Notes: generated from the letters alone by a model not told the origin. 64,000 nt of DNA from Acetatifactor aquisgranensis (GCF_943193215.1 NZ_CALPDH010000024.1:31007-95006), one strand, 5' to 3'; shown: positions 9,242-18,841, numbered from the stretch's first letter. Program-made: numbers and translations.

Positions 9242-10147
9242 CTACTCGATTATCTTATCTACAATCTCTTCCAGGGCACGGTAAGCCAGCGTAAAGGTTC
9301 CCTCTCCTCCCTGGGGGAGATCCAGCATCTTGTCGTCCAGTTCCAGCGAAGCCAGCCCTGCAAAGCTTCCCAGATGGGGCTCAAGGCTTAAGAAGCCGTC
9401 ATATCCGTTGTCCAGAAGGCTCTTCAGAATATACTCCACATTTCCGTCGCCCGCTCCCGCCGGCACTACTTTTCCGTCTTCCAAAAATGCATCCTTGATA
9501 TGTACATAGCTGATGAATTTTTCCAGCTTCTCATAAGCCTCTTTTGTATCCTGTCCGCACTGCACGAAATTAGCGGAATCGAATACGGCCCGGAAATGCT
9601 CGCAGGACAGTTCCTTCATTAAATCCGCACAGCGCTCTGCGGTATCTCCGTAAATGTCTTTTTCATTCTCATGGAGCAGCACCACATCCTGCTCTTTGGC
9701 ATATGCCGTCATCCTGCGCAGACGGCCGATTACCTCCTCCCTCTCTTCGGCGGACCAATCCTGAGCGGTTTCTCTTTCAGCACCGCTGGCAGCGCCCTCT
9801 GCCGAATCGGGTTTCGCAGGACGATAGAAGCTGAACATCCTGATATATCTGGCATCCAGTTTTTTTGCTACTTCCACTACTCTCTGGAACTTTCTGAAAT
9901 GCGCCTCGAAATCCTCGTCAAGCCTTATCTTCCCGATGGGAGAACCAATGGAGGATACTCTGATTCCGGCCTGCTCCATCTTCTCTTTCAGAGCCTCCGC
10001 CTCTTCATCGGAAAGATCCGCGATATTCTTCCCGTCAATTCCCCTTGGCTCAAAATAGCTGATATTCAGTTTCTGCAGCACCCTGAACTGGGTATCCACG
10101 CCCTCCGCGATTTCATCCGCAAAACCGCTGATTTTGTCATATTTCAT
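9242..10147 (-). CDS. sugar phosphate isomerase/epimerase (xylose isomerase-like TIM barrel)
   Basis: A 301-residue protein of the AP endonuclease family 2 / xylose isomerase-like TIM barrel group. Metal-binding positions are visible as the Glu of LLHENEKD (about residue 160), the His of the VHIKDA strand (about 217) and the Glu of LSLEPH (about 255). Members isomerise or epimerise keto-sugars or act in inositol and sugar-acid pathways. It starts at an ATG with AGGAAG upstream and is the first gene of the pair with the Gfo/Idh/MocA dehydrogenase. The 271 bp upstream hold the inverted-repeat element described separately, with no good promoter in it apart from AT-rich sequence at 10200-10280. 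Confidence 0.9.
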   Translation of the reverse strand: MKYDKISGFADEIAEGVDTQFRVLQKLNISYFEPRGIDGKNIADLSDEEAEALKEKMEQAGIRVSSIGSPIGKIRLDEDFEAHFRKFQRVVEVAKKLDARYIRMFSFYRPAKPDSAEGAASGAERETAQDWSAEEREEVIGRLRRMTAYAKEQDVVLLHENEKDIYGDTAERCADLMKELSCEHFRAVFDSANFVQCGQDTKEAYEKLEKFISYVHIKDAFLEDGKVVPAGAGDGNVEYILKSLLDNGYDGFLSLEPHLGSFAGLASLELDDKMLDLPQGGEGTFTLAYRALEEIVDKIIE

Positions 10148-10314
10148 CTGGCTTTTCTTCCTCCTTTATTTTGAGACTCTTTCGAATCTCCTCTTAATAC
10201 CTTTAAAATAAAAGTACCATATTTTGTTCAATCTGTAAAATGTTTTTCATTCTATTTTCTCTAAAATAAAATGAGATAATGGCAGTTGGAATCCGTTAGT
10301 CCAGCTGCCATTTA

Positions 10315-10412
10315 TACTGCTTAACAGTTATAATTTTCGAGTAACCAGACTGCATAACGCCAGCCATATGCGTTTAACCAGTGTAATACAGTAAATTCTG
10401 GCGTTATGCAGT
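10315..10412. repeat. 98-bp palindromic element, copy A
   Basis: This stretch is matched along its length by the reverse complement of 17103-17200. Its right part has perfect 15-bp inverted arms, ACTGCATAACGCCAG at 10349-10363 and CTGGCGTTATGCAGT at 10398-10412. It ends 7 bp after the stop of the rhamnosidase-like gene. No coding capacity is visible. Confidence 0.85.
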
Positions 10413-10418
10413 ATAATA

Positions 10419-13340
10419 TTATGGGGCATCTAATCTGAAGTCTCTCTGCTGCCTGTAAATACGCACAGGACCCATTAATCCCGACACAAGATCCTCACTT
10501 TCTCTGTCAATATTGTCTTCATTCCAATAACGGTTCCATCCCAGAGCCATTCCTTCGTCTACCAGCATATGTCTTCTGGCCGGAGCAGCTGAATTGGACA
10601 CTATGATAGTAATCTCATTTTCTCCTTCCTGGAGAAATTCCGTGATGTCTGCCCGATAAGAAGCCCATGGGGTCACTGCTGCCAGCTGATGATCGATCCA
10701 GACCTCCGCACAGGACTCTCTCTGTCCCCACTGCAGAATATAACGCAGCTCCTGCCCCTCTTCCCGGAAAACATCCGGTTTCCACCAGAAACGGTTACGA
10801 TAAAGCGCCTGCCCTGAAAACCAAGGCAGTCCCAAAGAAGCCCATTCCCTATAAGATATAGGCACTGGTTTCAGGAGCACCTGTAGCGGTTGCTGCAGCC
10901 CATCCTCAGGGCTTTCCGCTTCTACATCCAATTCCAGCATCCGCACCCGGTCTATCGGCCGTACCCTCAATGCCTTTTCTTCTGCAAAGGATACCTCCAC
11001 ACCATCTAACCGACATCGATATCCGCCTTTCACACAAGGCGCCGCTATTTCCGCTGTTCCCACAGGCAATGTAATCTGATAGGCTACTCGCCTGGGCCAT
11101 GAAAGTCTTTCCCCATACAAAGGCAAATCTCCCCACGGTTGAAGCGGCACATTTCCCCTTTCCCAGGCGTATAGCCACACGCCGTCCCTTTCCGCCCAAA
11201 GCTGGCGGGCAGGATCATGGCGACGGGCCTGGAGACGACGGCTCAGATTTTCCCAGCTTTCCTCATATTGATTGCTCACAATCCATTCAGAGTTACTCTG
11301 TATGCACACCGGATTTTCTCTCATGTCTTTCAGGTACAGTTCTCCTTCAAGCAGCAAGGAAATCATCCTGTCAGCCGGGAGCTTTTCCACAGAGCAGATA
11401 TTGCTGTCCGGATAAGGGTTGGGATTGTGTACATGAACTGCAATCAGATTCTCCCCTTGATGGAAAAAATCACCTAACTCCAATGTAACAGGCTTCATGC
11501 CGCCCTCTCCTGCCAGATGCCCGTTCACATAGAGCGTAAACTGCTGCACTGCTGCAACACAGATTCTTCCTCCGGATACATCACTTTCCAAAAATACTTC
11601 TTTCTGAAAGTACAAATCCGCCTGATCCATGCTGTCCTGCCAATGAGGCCTCCTGGTAATCCAGGATGCTTTCCACAGGCTTAAATGCCTCCCGCACCTC
11701 CCCATTTCCCATCGAGTATTGCAGATACGGATCGGTTTGGCCTCCTGTCCATACCCCAGGCGTTTCCCCCAGGTTTCCACAGGTTCCTCCCCTTTCAAAG
11801 GCTCTACCAGAAGATAGCAGGCTTCATCTGCTGCAAGCATGATTTCCACCTGGACTTTCCCATCTACACATCTCGCACTGACGGGCCATATCTTCCCAGT
11901 GGCCGAATCCATTCGGCTCACTCTTCCCATAGCGTTAAGCCGTAGTTGCAGCGTTTTCTCCACATCTTCGCTGTTGCTGATAAAATAACTGTCACAGTTT
12001 TCTATTTTCCTGTGATTCACATATATCTCAGAGGAGTCACCTTTCAATATCTCCACATCCCGGCCAATCAGCCCTGCAATCTTCTCCGGCAGTTTACAGG
12101 ATGGCAATTCCTCCCCATAGAAAAGCACTTTTCCGCCCGATATCTGATAACGATTCAGCCATGTCTTCAGCTCCGCTGTCAATACCGCCTCCTGCGGGAA
12201 TAGAAGCACCTGGATTTTCCTTCCGCCGCTTTCCAGATATCCCTCCCTCACAGGAGCGGCCAGAATGGTATCTTCATCTATCACATCCGCATCCATCTGG
12301 TTCTCCACCAGACTGTATAAAGCCTGATTGTATCCCTCTTCTATATGCCGGGCCGTCCAATCAGATTCAATCCCTATGGTATGCCGCTGTATATCCCGGA
12401 TGGGATAATAGAGCCCAATCTGCACTACCGGATTCCCAAGAGAATTCATATAACAGATTCTGCGAATTTCGTCCGCAAAGTGCCGGAAATATTTCCAGTA
12501 GGGATTCTGGTAGAAAAAGCTGGCGGGCCAATCTGCCTGGGATCCCTGATGGTCACATTCATAATACATGCCATGGAGTACAAAGAAATTGATTCCCATA
12601 GCTCCCATAGTATGCACGCCCCTGCGATATTCCTGAAGGCTGCAGCCCCATCCGGCGCCTCCCATGGCCTCTGACATGGCACGCTCTCTTCCATAGGCCC
12701 TTGCCACTGAAACCGAATACTTTGGCTCATGGAAAGAAATCTTTCTGGGCAGGCGATACCGATAGTCATGGCAATCAGCTTCGGGAATCTGCAGATGGCG
12801 CATAGTCCTGAAATAGTCTCCTTGCCGCCAGGAATGCATCGACAGATACTCCTCCGTATGGCCGGTGAGCATCAGATGGTGTTCCCTGCACCAGTCTCCC
12901 GTCTGCTTAAAAAATGCTGTCTCATACATATGTGCCGCAGTCTCAAAGTAGTCCTCGCGTACCTTGTCTTCCCGGGAACTACCCTCCTGTAACAGCCAGG
13001 GAAGATTTTCCAGCAAATCATAGTGATGCCTCTCCCGGAAAGTTTCCGGCAGCTTCTCTGTCCAGGCAAGCCCCCTGGCCGCCATATAAATCTCATCAAA
13101 GAAGATTCCGGGAATCTTCCCTCCAAAATGTTTTCCGTATCGAGCCGCGTATTCCTCATGGGTGCTGAAATCCATATTCGAAGGTACTTCCCGCTGTCCC
13201 GCTGGGCCACGCATATTCATCGTACAGCCAGGGATAAAAACCGATCCTCTCACCCTCTTCCACACAGGCCGATATCGCTTCCCACCATTCCTTCTCCAGG
13301 TAAGGCGTAGTGATATACGCCCTTGCATGCATAAACGCAC
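10419..13340 (-). CDS. GH106-like alpha-L-rhamnosidase, main part of a frameshifted gene
   Basis: Most of a very large glycoside hydrolase related to family GH106. Real homology starts at about 13190, where the frame takes over from the N-terminal piece at 13156-13479; the first 45 or so residues read here are out of frame and not meaningful. The part seen has the TIM-barrel region (KIPGIFFDEIY, LTGHTEEYLSMHSW), a central beta region, and a C-terminal jelly-roll carbohydrate-binding module (EVWIDHQLAAVTPW, GENEITIIVSNSA) as in GH2-like enzymes. There is no signal peptide, so it would act in the cytoplasm on imported oligosaccharides. It is upstream of the epimerase/dehydrogenase pair. Unless the frameshift is a sequencing error, no full enzyme is made. 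Confidence 0.8.
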   Translation of the reverse strand: MRLCMQGRISLRLTWRRNGGKRYRPVWKRVRGSVFIPGCTMNMRGPAGQREVPSNMDFSTHEEYAARYGKHFGGKIPGIFFDEIYMAARGLAWTEKLPETFRERHHYDLLENLPWLLQEGSSREDKVREDYFETAAHMYETAFFKQTGDWCREHHLMLTGHTEEYLSMHSWRQGDYFRTMRHLQIPEADCHDYRYRLPRKISFHEPKYSVSVARAYGRERAMSEAMGGAGWGCSLQEYRRGVHTMGAMGINFFVLHGMYYECDHQGSQADWPASFFYQNPYWKYFRHFADEIRRICYMNSLGNPVVQIGLYYPIRDIQRHTIGIESDWTARHIEEGYNQALYSLVENQMDADVIDEDTILAAPVREGYLESGGRKIQVLLFPQEAVLTAELKTWLNRYQISGGKVLFYGEELPSCKLPEKIAGLIGRDVEILKGDSSEIYVNHRKIENCDSYFISNSEDVEKTLQLRLNAMGRVSRMDSATGKIWPVSARCVDGKVQVEIMLAADEACYLLVEPLKGEEPVETWGKRLGYGQEAKPIRICNTRWEMGRCGRHLSLWKASWITRRPHWQDSMDQADLYFQKEVFLESDVSGGRICVAAVQQFTLYVNGHLAGEGGMKPVTLELGDFFHQGENLIAVHVHNPNPYPDSNICSVEKLPADRMISLLLEGELYLKDMRENPVCIQSNSEWIVSNQYEESWENLSRRLQARRHDPARQLWAERDGVWLYAWERGNVPLQPWGDLPLYGERLSWPRRVAYQITLPVGTAEIAAPCVKGGYRCRLDGVEVSFAEEKALRVRPIDRVRMLELDVEAESPEDGLQQPLQVLLKPVPISYREWASLGLPWFSGQALYRNRFWWKPDVFREEGQELRYILQWGQRESCAEVWIDHQLAAVTPWASYRADITEFLQEGENEITIIVSNSAAPARRHMLVDEGMALGWNRYWNEDNIDRESEDLVSGLMGPVRIYRQQRDFRLDAP

Positions 13341-13479
13341 CGCAGATTCCCTGCTCTTTCATCATACCCATTTGCCGTTTCAGCTCTCCCGGCTCCAGAG
13401 TTCCGTTCCAGAACCAAAACGGTATCACACTAAATTCCTCAGGTGGTTCACGAAATCTGTCTTTCCAATTCTCTCCCAT
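13156..13479 (-). pseudogene. N-terminal piece of the GH106-like rhamnosidase
   Basis: These 107 codons encode the conserved N-terminus of the same hydrolase: FWFWNGTLEPGELKRQM, CGAFMHARAYITTPYL and YPWLYDEYAWPSGTAGS. In relatives the last motif is followed directly by the sequence found in the next frame. Here the frame is lost within about 10 bases near 13182 and a stop follows at 13156. One extra base (or two lost) would account for it. GGGAGA-like sequence precedes the ATG at 13479. Confidence 0.75.
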
Positions 13480-13566
13480 AGTTAACTCTCCTCACTGCAC
13501 ATGCGGTAATGGAAAAGGCGGACACCACTGCGTCCGCCATGCCCGCCGCTTTCCAGCTCTTATGTC

Positions 13567-14784
13567 TTATCTCAAACCATAATAAGTATACAGCATTTCA
13601 ATGTAATCCTGCAGCCCCATGCTGTCCAGCTGATCCAGATACGCCTGCCACTCGCTGTCATCATTAATATTCTTTCTTCCCATGACGAACTCTGTATCTG
13701 TCGCCTTGATATAATCATTGATGGTAGCACTGTAGTCTGTAACCGCCTGCACTACCTGCTCGTCCTCGCACCAGACAATATCAGGAATATGGTGGTTTAC
13801 ATAATAGGGTTCATAAGTTTGTGCTGCTTTCAGCAATGTAAACGTATTGTCCGTTTCCTTGGTGCTCTCATCCAAAACAGCCGCATAGCGTATTTCCTCC
13901 TTGTCATAGCGGGGGAAACAGCCAGAGTTCCATAAATATTCCGGAATCAGCCTGTCAACCGTCAGCTTGACAGCCCCATTGGTGCCGTAAAGGTTCTGTT
14001 CATCCACCATCTCATAGGTAATCCCCTCCATGCCCCAAACGCCCATCCAGGAACCTTCTTCACTAATCAGATAATCCAGAATTTCAAACGCTTTCTCCGG
14101 ATGTTCGCACTGGCTGCTGATAGCGCCTACCAGATTGAAGTTGCCGCCGAAACGGGCTGCAGACTGCTGATAATCACCCTTCAAAGGCGCCATAGCCTCA
14201 TAAGTGAACCAGCTCATAACCGTAGTGTCGATTTCTGCCCCCTGATACCAGCAGGGGAAAGTGCCGATTTGAGCCTCCTGCCCATCCTTATTCAGTATTG
14301 CCTTGAAAGTAGCCTGATCCTGAGCATATGTCGCTTCATCAATCAGACCCTCCGCATAGAGATCCGCAATATAGGCCAGACCCTCTCTCCACTCATCTGT
14401 GATGGCAGAAAAATGGATTTCATTGTCCTCGGTGATATAGTAATAATTGTTTGTATACAGCTCAAAAGGATTCATCAGGAAACAGATAGGATCCGTCTGT
14501 CTTCCATTGTTATATCCCATCAGAGGAATTTCATCGCCCGCATCCCCGTTTCCATTGGCATCCTTATCCCGGATGTCGATCAGAAAATCCTTGAATTCCC
14601 CGGGAGTGGTCGGCGGAGCATCCCACCCGATATTTTCCAGCCAATCTGTACGGTACCACATCTTGTACTCAGATGCCTTATGCACTCCTGTGTCATTGTA
14701 GAAAAAAGTATAGATATTTCCGTCCGGGCTGGTCGTAATTCTACCCCCATTCCTTGTTGTCCTATGGCTGTTCTTTCTCCCCAT
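13567..14784 (-). pseudogene. extracellular solute-binding protein, 5'-truncated
   Basis: The reading frame matches the C-terminal three quarters of a family 1 extracellular solute-binding protein: ITTSPDGNIYTFFYNDTG, KMWYRTDWLENIGW, TPGEFKDFLIDIRDKDANGNG and WMGVWGMEGITYEMVD. Intact relatives are about 520-550 residues and start with a lipoprotein signal. Here the first 100 or more residues, including signal and lipobox, are missing, and the upstream codons (to about 14834) are in another frame with no clear homology. No permease genes are next to it. It was probably the oligosaccharide receptor for the neighbouring hydrolase locus and is now dead. Confidence 0.8.
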
Positions 14785-15011
14785 GTGGCAGCATCACTAC
14801 CCTGCCGCATGTACAGATATGCCAATTCCAACAATTAATATTGACTTTATTTTTAAAGAATAGTATAATTTGACATATTCCACAATCATGATTCTTGTCA
14901 TTTCTGATTGAATATTGCTATTATGTGCAGAATGCTGTTTCTTATGAGACAGCATTTCCAATGCGGCCAGACCTATAAATTATGCCTTGCGGCAACAATT
15001 AGGAGGAATCC

Positions 15012-15905
15012 ATGCGTCCAGACCACACAGCCAATGACAGCGACAGTCTGTTCAGATTTTTTGAACCCTCTGACGTTTCCACCATTTATCCACTATATAT
15101 CGCTTCAGCGGGCTATGTCTCCGGTCATTCTGACGACTGTACGGGCAGCAAAAACGAAGACGGAGCTATTTTCCTGTACACCATCGCCGGGAATGGCCTT
15201 GTCCAGCAGAAAAGCAAGTCTGTATCCCTGCCCCCAAATTCCTGCTGCCTTATAGACTGCAGGAATGGATACCGTTATGAGGCCTCTCCTTCAGAAGAGA
15301 CCTGGAGCTATTATTATCTCTGCCTAAACGGCAGAGGGCTCCTTTCCTATGCGCCCCATCTGTTCCAAACTCTCCGGTGCCTGTATCCGCTACAGCCGGA
15401 GCGCATCCTGGAAATCTGCCGCATTTTCCTGCACGAACTGCCAGGGAAAATGACTCTATCGGCTTCCAGAGCCTGTCTTCTTCTGCAGGAATTGCTCAAC
15501 AGCCTTCTGGAGTCCCGTCTGTGCGCACAAGTCCCGGTGAAAAGCAATGTTTTAGGAGAACAGAATCCGCTTTCTCCGGCTTTCGCACATATCCGCGAAC
15601 ATTATGCCGAACTGATTACTGTAGACGAACTGGCACGGATATGCCATCTTTCCAAATACTATTTTGTTCATTTGTTCAAGGAATTTTGCGGGGAATCCCC
15701 CTATCAGTATCTGAGCAGATACCGTATAGATGTCGCCAAGCATCTCCTTGCCGACAAGAACATTCCGCTCCATCATGTGGCGGCTATGGTAGGGTATCCT
15801 ACCTACACCAACTTTTTAATGCAATTTAAGAAATATGTAAACGCCCCCCGCACTGTTCCGAGAGAACCTTACCAGTTAGGCGCAAAAGCGTCTGTCTGCA
15901 AATGA
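15012..15905 (+). CDS. AraC family transcriptional regulator
   Basis: A 297-residue regulator with an N-terminal cupin-like sensor domain (residues 1-170) and a C-terminal double helix-turn-helix. The first helix pair is in VDELARICHLSKYYFVHLFK and the second in PLHHVAAMVGYPTYTNFLMQF. AGGAGG lies five bases before the ATG. It is divergent from the truncated solute-binding gene, the usual layout for an AraC activator of a sugar-uptake operon, so it probably controlled that gene and the hydrolase. The gene itself looks intact. The usual C-terminal signature is slightly degraded (YVNAPRTVPREPYQ in place of the more common GxSPxxYR). Confidence 0.9.
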   Translation: MRPDHTANDSDSLFRFFEPSDVSTIYPLYIASAGYVSGHSDDCTGSKNEDGAIFLYTIAGNGLVQQKSKSVSLPPNSCCLIDCRNGYRYEASPSEETWSYYYLCLNGRGLLSYAPHLFQTLRCLYPLQPERILEICRIFLHELPGKMTLSASRACLLLQELLNSLLESRLCAQVPVKSNVLGEQNPLSPAFAHIREHYAELITVDELARICHLSKYYFVHLFKEFCGESPYQYLSRYRIDVAKHLLADKNIPLHHVAAMVGYPTYTNFLMQFKKYVNAPRTVPREPYQLGAKASVCK

Positions 15906-15942
15906 TCGGAAAACCACGATTTGTCTAAAAAGCAAGCAAAAA

Positions 15943-15990
15943 GGTCTTGGAACCGAACTCCATACAGTACCAGAGTTTATTTCCAAGACC
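15943..15990. other. hairpin between convergent genes
   Basis: A perfect 10-bp inverted repeat (GGTCTTGGAA at 15943-15952 and its complement at 15981-15990) with a 28-base loop lies between the AraC gene and add. There is no T run, so it is not a typical terminator. Confidence 0.45.
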
Positions 15991-16062
15991 CAGAATATCT
16001 GCAATCTCAATATTGTTCCCCGGCTATCCGAAAATCGCCGCTGTCTGGCTGGGGCAAATATG

Positions 16063-17067
16063 TCATCCTTGCCCCAGCCATGCGGCAAATTCCCTTTGGA
16101 TGCGCGACTTTAACTCCGCTCTCTCCTCTTCTGTGACAAAGGCTCCCTCTGCGGCGTTGAGCGCCAGCTGTTTCAATGCATCGTCTGTCAGGGCGAACTG
16201 CTTCTTCAGCAGCAGATATTCTTTTTTCAGATTGGTATCGGAGACGGTCATATTGTCCGTGCTGACCGTGACATAAAGCCCTTTCTCCATGAATTCCGGC
16301 AGCGGGTAATCCTCCGGCGAGTCCACCGCCCTTGTCTGGAGATTGCTGGAATAGCACATTTCCAGATAAATCTTCCTGTCCCTGAGAAGCTCCATCAGCC
16401 CAGAGTCCTCCATGGCGCGTATTCCATGTCCGATGCGCAGGGCTCCCGATTCCAGCGCTTTCCTGACACTTTCCGCTCCGGCCGCTTCACCGGCGTGGAT
16501 GACCACAGGCACATGACGTTCCTGTGCCCTGCCGAAGACATCGGAAAACATTTCTGTGGGATAGGCTGCCTCGTTTCCGGCCAGATCCACGGCACAGACG
16601 CCCTTTCCAAGGAATCTCTCCGCCGCGGCCACAGTCTCCGTATTTTCCGCCCCATTCCCCGCTCCGCGCATGCAGCACAAAATCAGCCCGGCAGATATCC
16701 CGAACTCCCTGATTCCCTGTCCAAGCCCTGAAACCGCCGCGTGTACGGCAGCTTCCTGGGTGAGCCCCTTTTGCGTGTGCAGCTGGGGCGCGAAACGGAT
16801 TTCCGCATAGCACAGCCCTTGTGTCCGCAATCTCTTTAGCAGACGGTAGACCGCATATTCCATGCTCTCCTTAGTCTGCAGCACCTGAAGCGGAAGGGCG
16901 AATTTTTCCAGATATTCGCCCAGATTCCTGCAGCCCGGTTCTACCATGAGCATTTTCCTGATTTCTTCTTCCCGCTCCGCCGGAAGCGCCGCACCTGACA
17001 TTTCCGCCAGTCGGAACATGTCTTCCGGATGGATGGAACCGTCAAGGTGTAAATGTAAATCAATCAT
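16063..17067 (-). CDS. add: adenosine deaminase
   Basis: A 334-residue cytoplasmic zinc hydrolase that converts adenosine to inosine in purine salvage. The metal-binding HLHLDGS is at residues 4-10, the catalytic HAGEA near 194 with GHGIRAM after it, and STDN near 270. The length matches the bacterial family. The ATG at 17067 is preceded by only a weak purine-rich site (AAAAGGGGGC). It stands alone, convergent to the AraC gene, and the ~98-bp repeat (copy B) is just upstream of its start. Confidence 0.95.
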   Translation of the reverse strand: MIDLHLHLDGSIHPEDMFRLAEMSGAALPAEREEEIRKMLMVEPGCRNLGEYLEKFALPLQVLQTKESMEYAVYRLLKRLRTQGLCYAEIRFAPQLHTQKGLTQEAAVHAAVSGLGQGIREFGISAGLILCCMRGAGNGAENTETVAAAERFLGKGVCAVDLAGNEAAYPTEMFSDVFGRAQERHVPVVIHAGEAAGAESVRKALESGALRIGHGIRAMEDSGLMELLRDRKIYLEMCYSSNLQTRAVDSPEDYPLPEFMEKGLYVTVSTDNMTVSDTNLKKEYLLLKKQFALTDDALKQLALNAAEGAFVTEEERAELKSRIQREFAAWLGQG

Positions 17068-17102
17068 CAGGGCCCCCTTTTGCAGATTTTTGTACTTATT
17101 AT

Positions 17103-17200
17103 ACTACATAGCGCCAGAATTTACCATACTGCATTGGTTAAACGTATATGGCTGGCGTTATGCAGTCAGGTTACTCGGTAATTTTAACTGTTAAGCAGTA
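17103..17200. repeat. 98-bp palindromic element, copy B (inverted)
   Basis: This is the reverse-complement counterpart of 10315-10412, with scattered substitutions. The arms are ACTACATAGCGCCAG (17103-17117) and CTGGCGTTATGCAGT (17152-17166), so one arm is degenerate here. It fills most of the 310-bp gap between add and the DMT transporter gene; the remainder (17201-17377) holds nothing recognisable except AT-rich sequence that could carry the transporter promoter. Confidence 0.85.
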
Positions 17201-17377
17201 TATATTGTACCAAGTCTTTCGCGTGACAGCAAGAGCAAAAAGATTTTTATGGGACTCAGGAAAATATCAAAAACATCTTTCCCGGCTCTCTTAAATATGG
17301 TAGAATGTTGAAACGGAAAATGGGAGCGCAGGCTGCCGCCTGTGGCGCTGCCCATGAAATTCAGAAGGATAAAAGAT

Positions 17378-18310
17378 ATGATAAACAAAACCACATTGCG
17401 ACAATCCCTGATCCTGTTCACAGCCGCCCTGATATGGGGCTTTACTTTTGTGGCCCAAAGCGTGGGCATGGACTATGTGGGCCCTTTCACTTTTATCGCG
17501 ATGCGGAATATCGTCGCCCTGATGGTGCTGCTGCCCATGGCGGCCATCATGGACAGACACGGCAAAAAGCAGCCCCGGCAGACTGACCGGAAAAAGAACA
17601 ACCGGCTGCTCCTTTTCGGCGGCGTCTGCTGCGGCATCTGCCTGTTTCTGGGAAGCACTTTGCAGCAGTTCGGCGTGAGGGATACCACTGTGGGCAAAGC
17701 GGGCTTCATCAGCGCGCTGTATATGGTGCTGGTGCCGCTGCTGGGGATTTTCCTGGGGAAAAAGATTGGACTGCGCATCTGGGCCGCCGTAGGGCTGGCG
17801 GCTTTTGGCATGTATCTGCTCTGCATGACAAAGGGGGACTTTCATCTGCAGAAAGGCGACTTGTACCTCTTTGCCTGTGCCATTGTCTTTTCCCTCCAGA
17901 TTCTGTCCGTAGACCACTTCTCTCCCATGATGGACGGCGTGAAGCTCTCCTGTATGCAGACCCTGACCAACGCTGTCCTGGGCGCAATCTGTATGCTTTT
18001 GTTCGAGCGCCCGGATTTCGGCAGCATCCTTGCGGCCTGGATGCCGATTGTATACGCGGGGGCGCTCTCCAGCGGAATCGGCTACACTTTCCAGATCATC
18101 GGGCAAAAGAATCTGAATCCCGCCATCGCCTCCCTCATCATGAGCCTGGAATCCGTGATCTCTGCCCTGGCCGGATGGCTGCTCCTGGACCAGATTTTAA
18201 GTCCCAGGGAACTGGCCGGATGTGCGCTGACTTTCCTTGCCATCATTCTGGTGCAGCTGCCGGGGCGGAGCCAAAAGCGTATTGCGGAAAAACCGGGGAA
18301 CAGCGCCTGA
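17378..18310 (+). CDS. DMT (EamA) family transporter
   Basis: A 310-residue membrane protein with two EamA repeats and about 10 membrane segments. The typical AALIWGFTFVAQSVGMDYVG start and the IASLIMSLESVISALAGWLL segment near the end are present. Members export or import amino acids, nucleotide-sugars or other metabolites; the substrate is not predictable. The ATG at 17378, with AGAAGGA ten bases upstream, is preferred to ATGs at 17342 and 17354. It is convergent with the DUF2975 operon. Confidence 0.92.
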   Translation: MINKTTLRQSLILFTAALIWGFTFVAQSVGMDYVGPFTFIAMRNIVALMVLLPMAAIMDRHGKKQPRQTDRKKNNRLLLFGGVCCGICLFLGSTLQQFGVRDTTVGKAGFISALYMVLVPLLGIFLGKKIGLRIWAAVGLAAFGMYLLCMTKGDFHLQKGDLYLFACAIVFSLQILSVDHFSPMMDGVKLSCMQTLTNAVLGAICMLLFERPDFGSILAAWMPIVYAGALSSGIGYTFQIIGQKNLNPAIASLIMSLESVISALAGWLLLDQILSPRELAGCALTFLAIILVQLPGRSQKRIAEKPGNSA

Positions 18311-18405
18311 TTCATTTCAATGGGTTGAGACTTTTTCAATCCATGCCCGGATTCCGCTTCCGGAGATTCCGTGTTGTCAGCCCTTTTTCTTTTTGCCCTA
18401 TATCT

Positions 18406-18840
18406 TCACCCACCAATCCAACAGAACACAGTAATGATTGTCTCCAGAATCAGGCGGATGATGTGGTGATGGACATGGACTTTCTTTTGCCGAAAGCCGT
18501 TCATCAACGCACCGATGGAAATGCATATCATTCCGAAGATTAAAATGAGGATAAAGTTTCTGTTCCAGAACACGTTGCATACAGTGTATCCCAGATTCAA
18601 CAGGCATCCCGCTGTTATGAATGCGGAGGATGCGCTTTTCGTTTTTTCGGCGGAATGTGCTTCTTCCGCGGGAAGCATCCTTCCCGTGGGATGCACCCTT
18701 CCTGTGGAATGCTTCTCTTCCATGGGATGCGTCTCTTCCGTGGGATGTGCACCCTTTCTGGAATGCTTTTTTTCCATATATAATGCGAACAACATCAGCG
18801 CCACATAGAGCACTACCAGAATACATCCAAAGATTTTCAT
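18406..18840 (-). CDS. small membrane protein with internal short repeats
   Basis: A 144-residue protein with an N-terminal membrane span (residues 4-21), a hydrophilic middle made of degenerate 5-residue repeats rich in His, Pro, Thr and Glu (residues 24-70; for example HPTEE, HPMEE, HSTGR, HPTGR), and two more spans in the C-terminal half. A histidine-rich HVHHH lies near residue 122. It is not a family I recognise; the size and position suggest a DUF3784/YozG-linked small membrane protein. It starts one base after the stop of the HTH gene and so is third in the DUF2975 operon. Confidence 0.7.
   Translation of the reverse strand: MKIFGCILVVLYVALMLFALYMEKKHSRKGAHPTEETHPMEEKHSTGRVHPTGRMLPAEEAHSAEKTKSASSAFITAGCLLNLGYTVCNVFWNRNFILILIFGMICISIGALMNGFRQKKVHVHHHIIRLILETIITVFCWIGG
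18630..18762 (-). repeat. in-frame 15-bp degenerate tandem repeats
   Basis: Units of about 15 bp (core GGAATGC/GGGATGC spaced by TTCC-rich sequence) repeat some eight times inside the membrane protein gene. They encode 5-residue units and keep the reading frame. Confidence 0.65.
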
Positions 18841-18841
18841 C

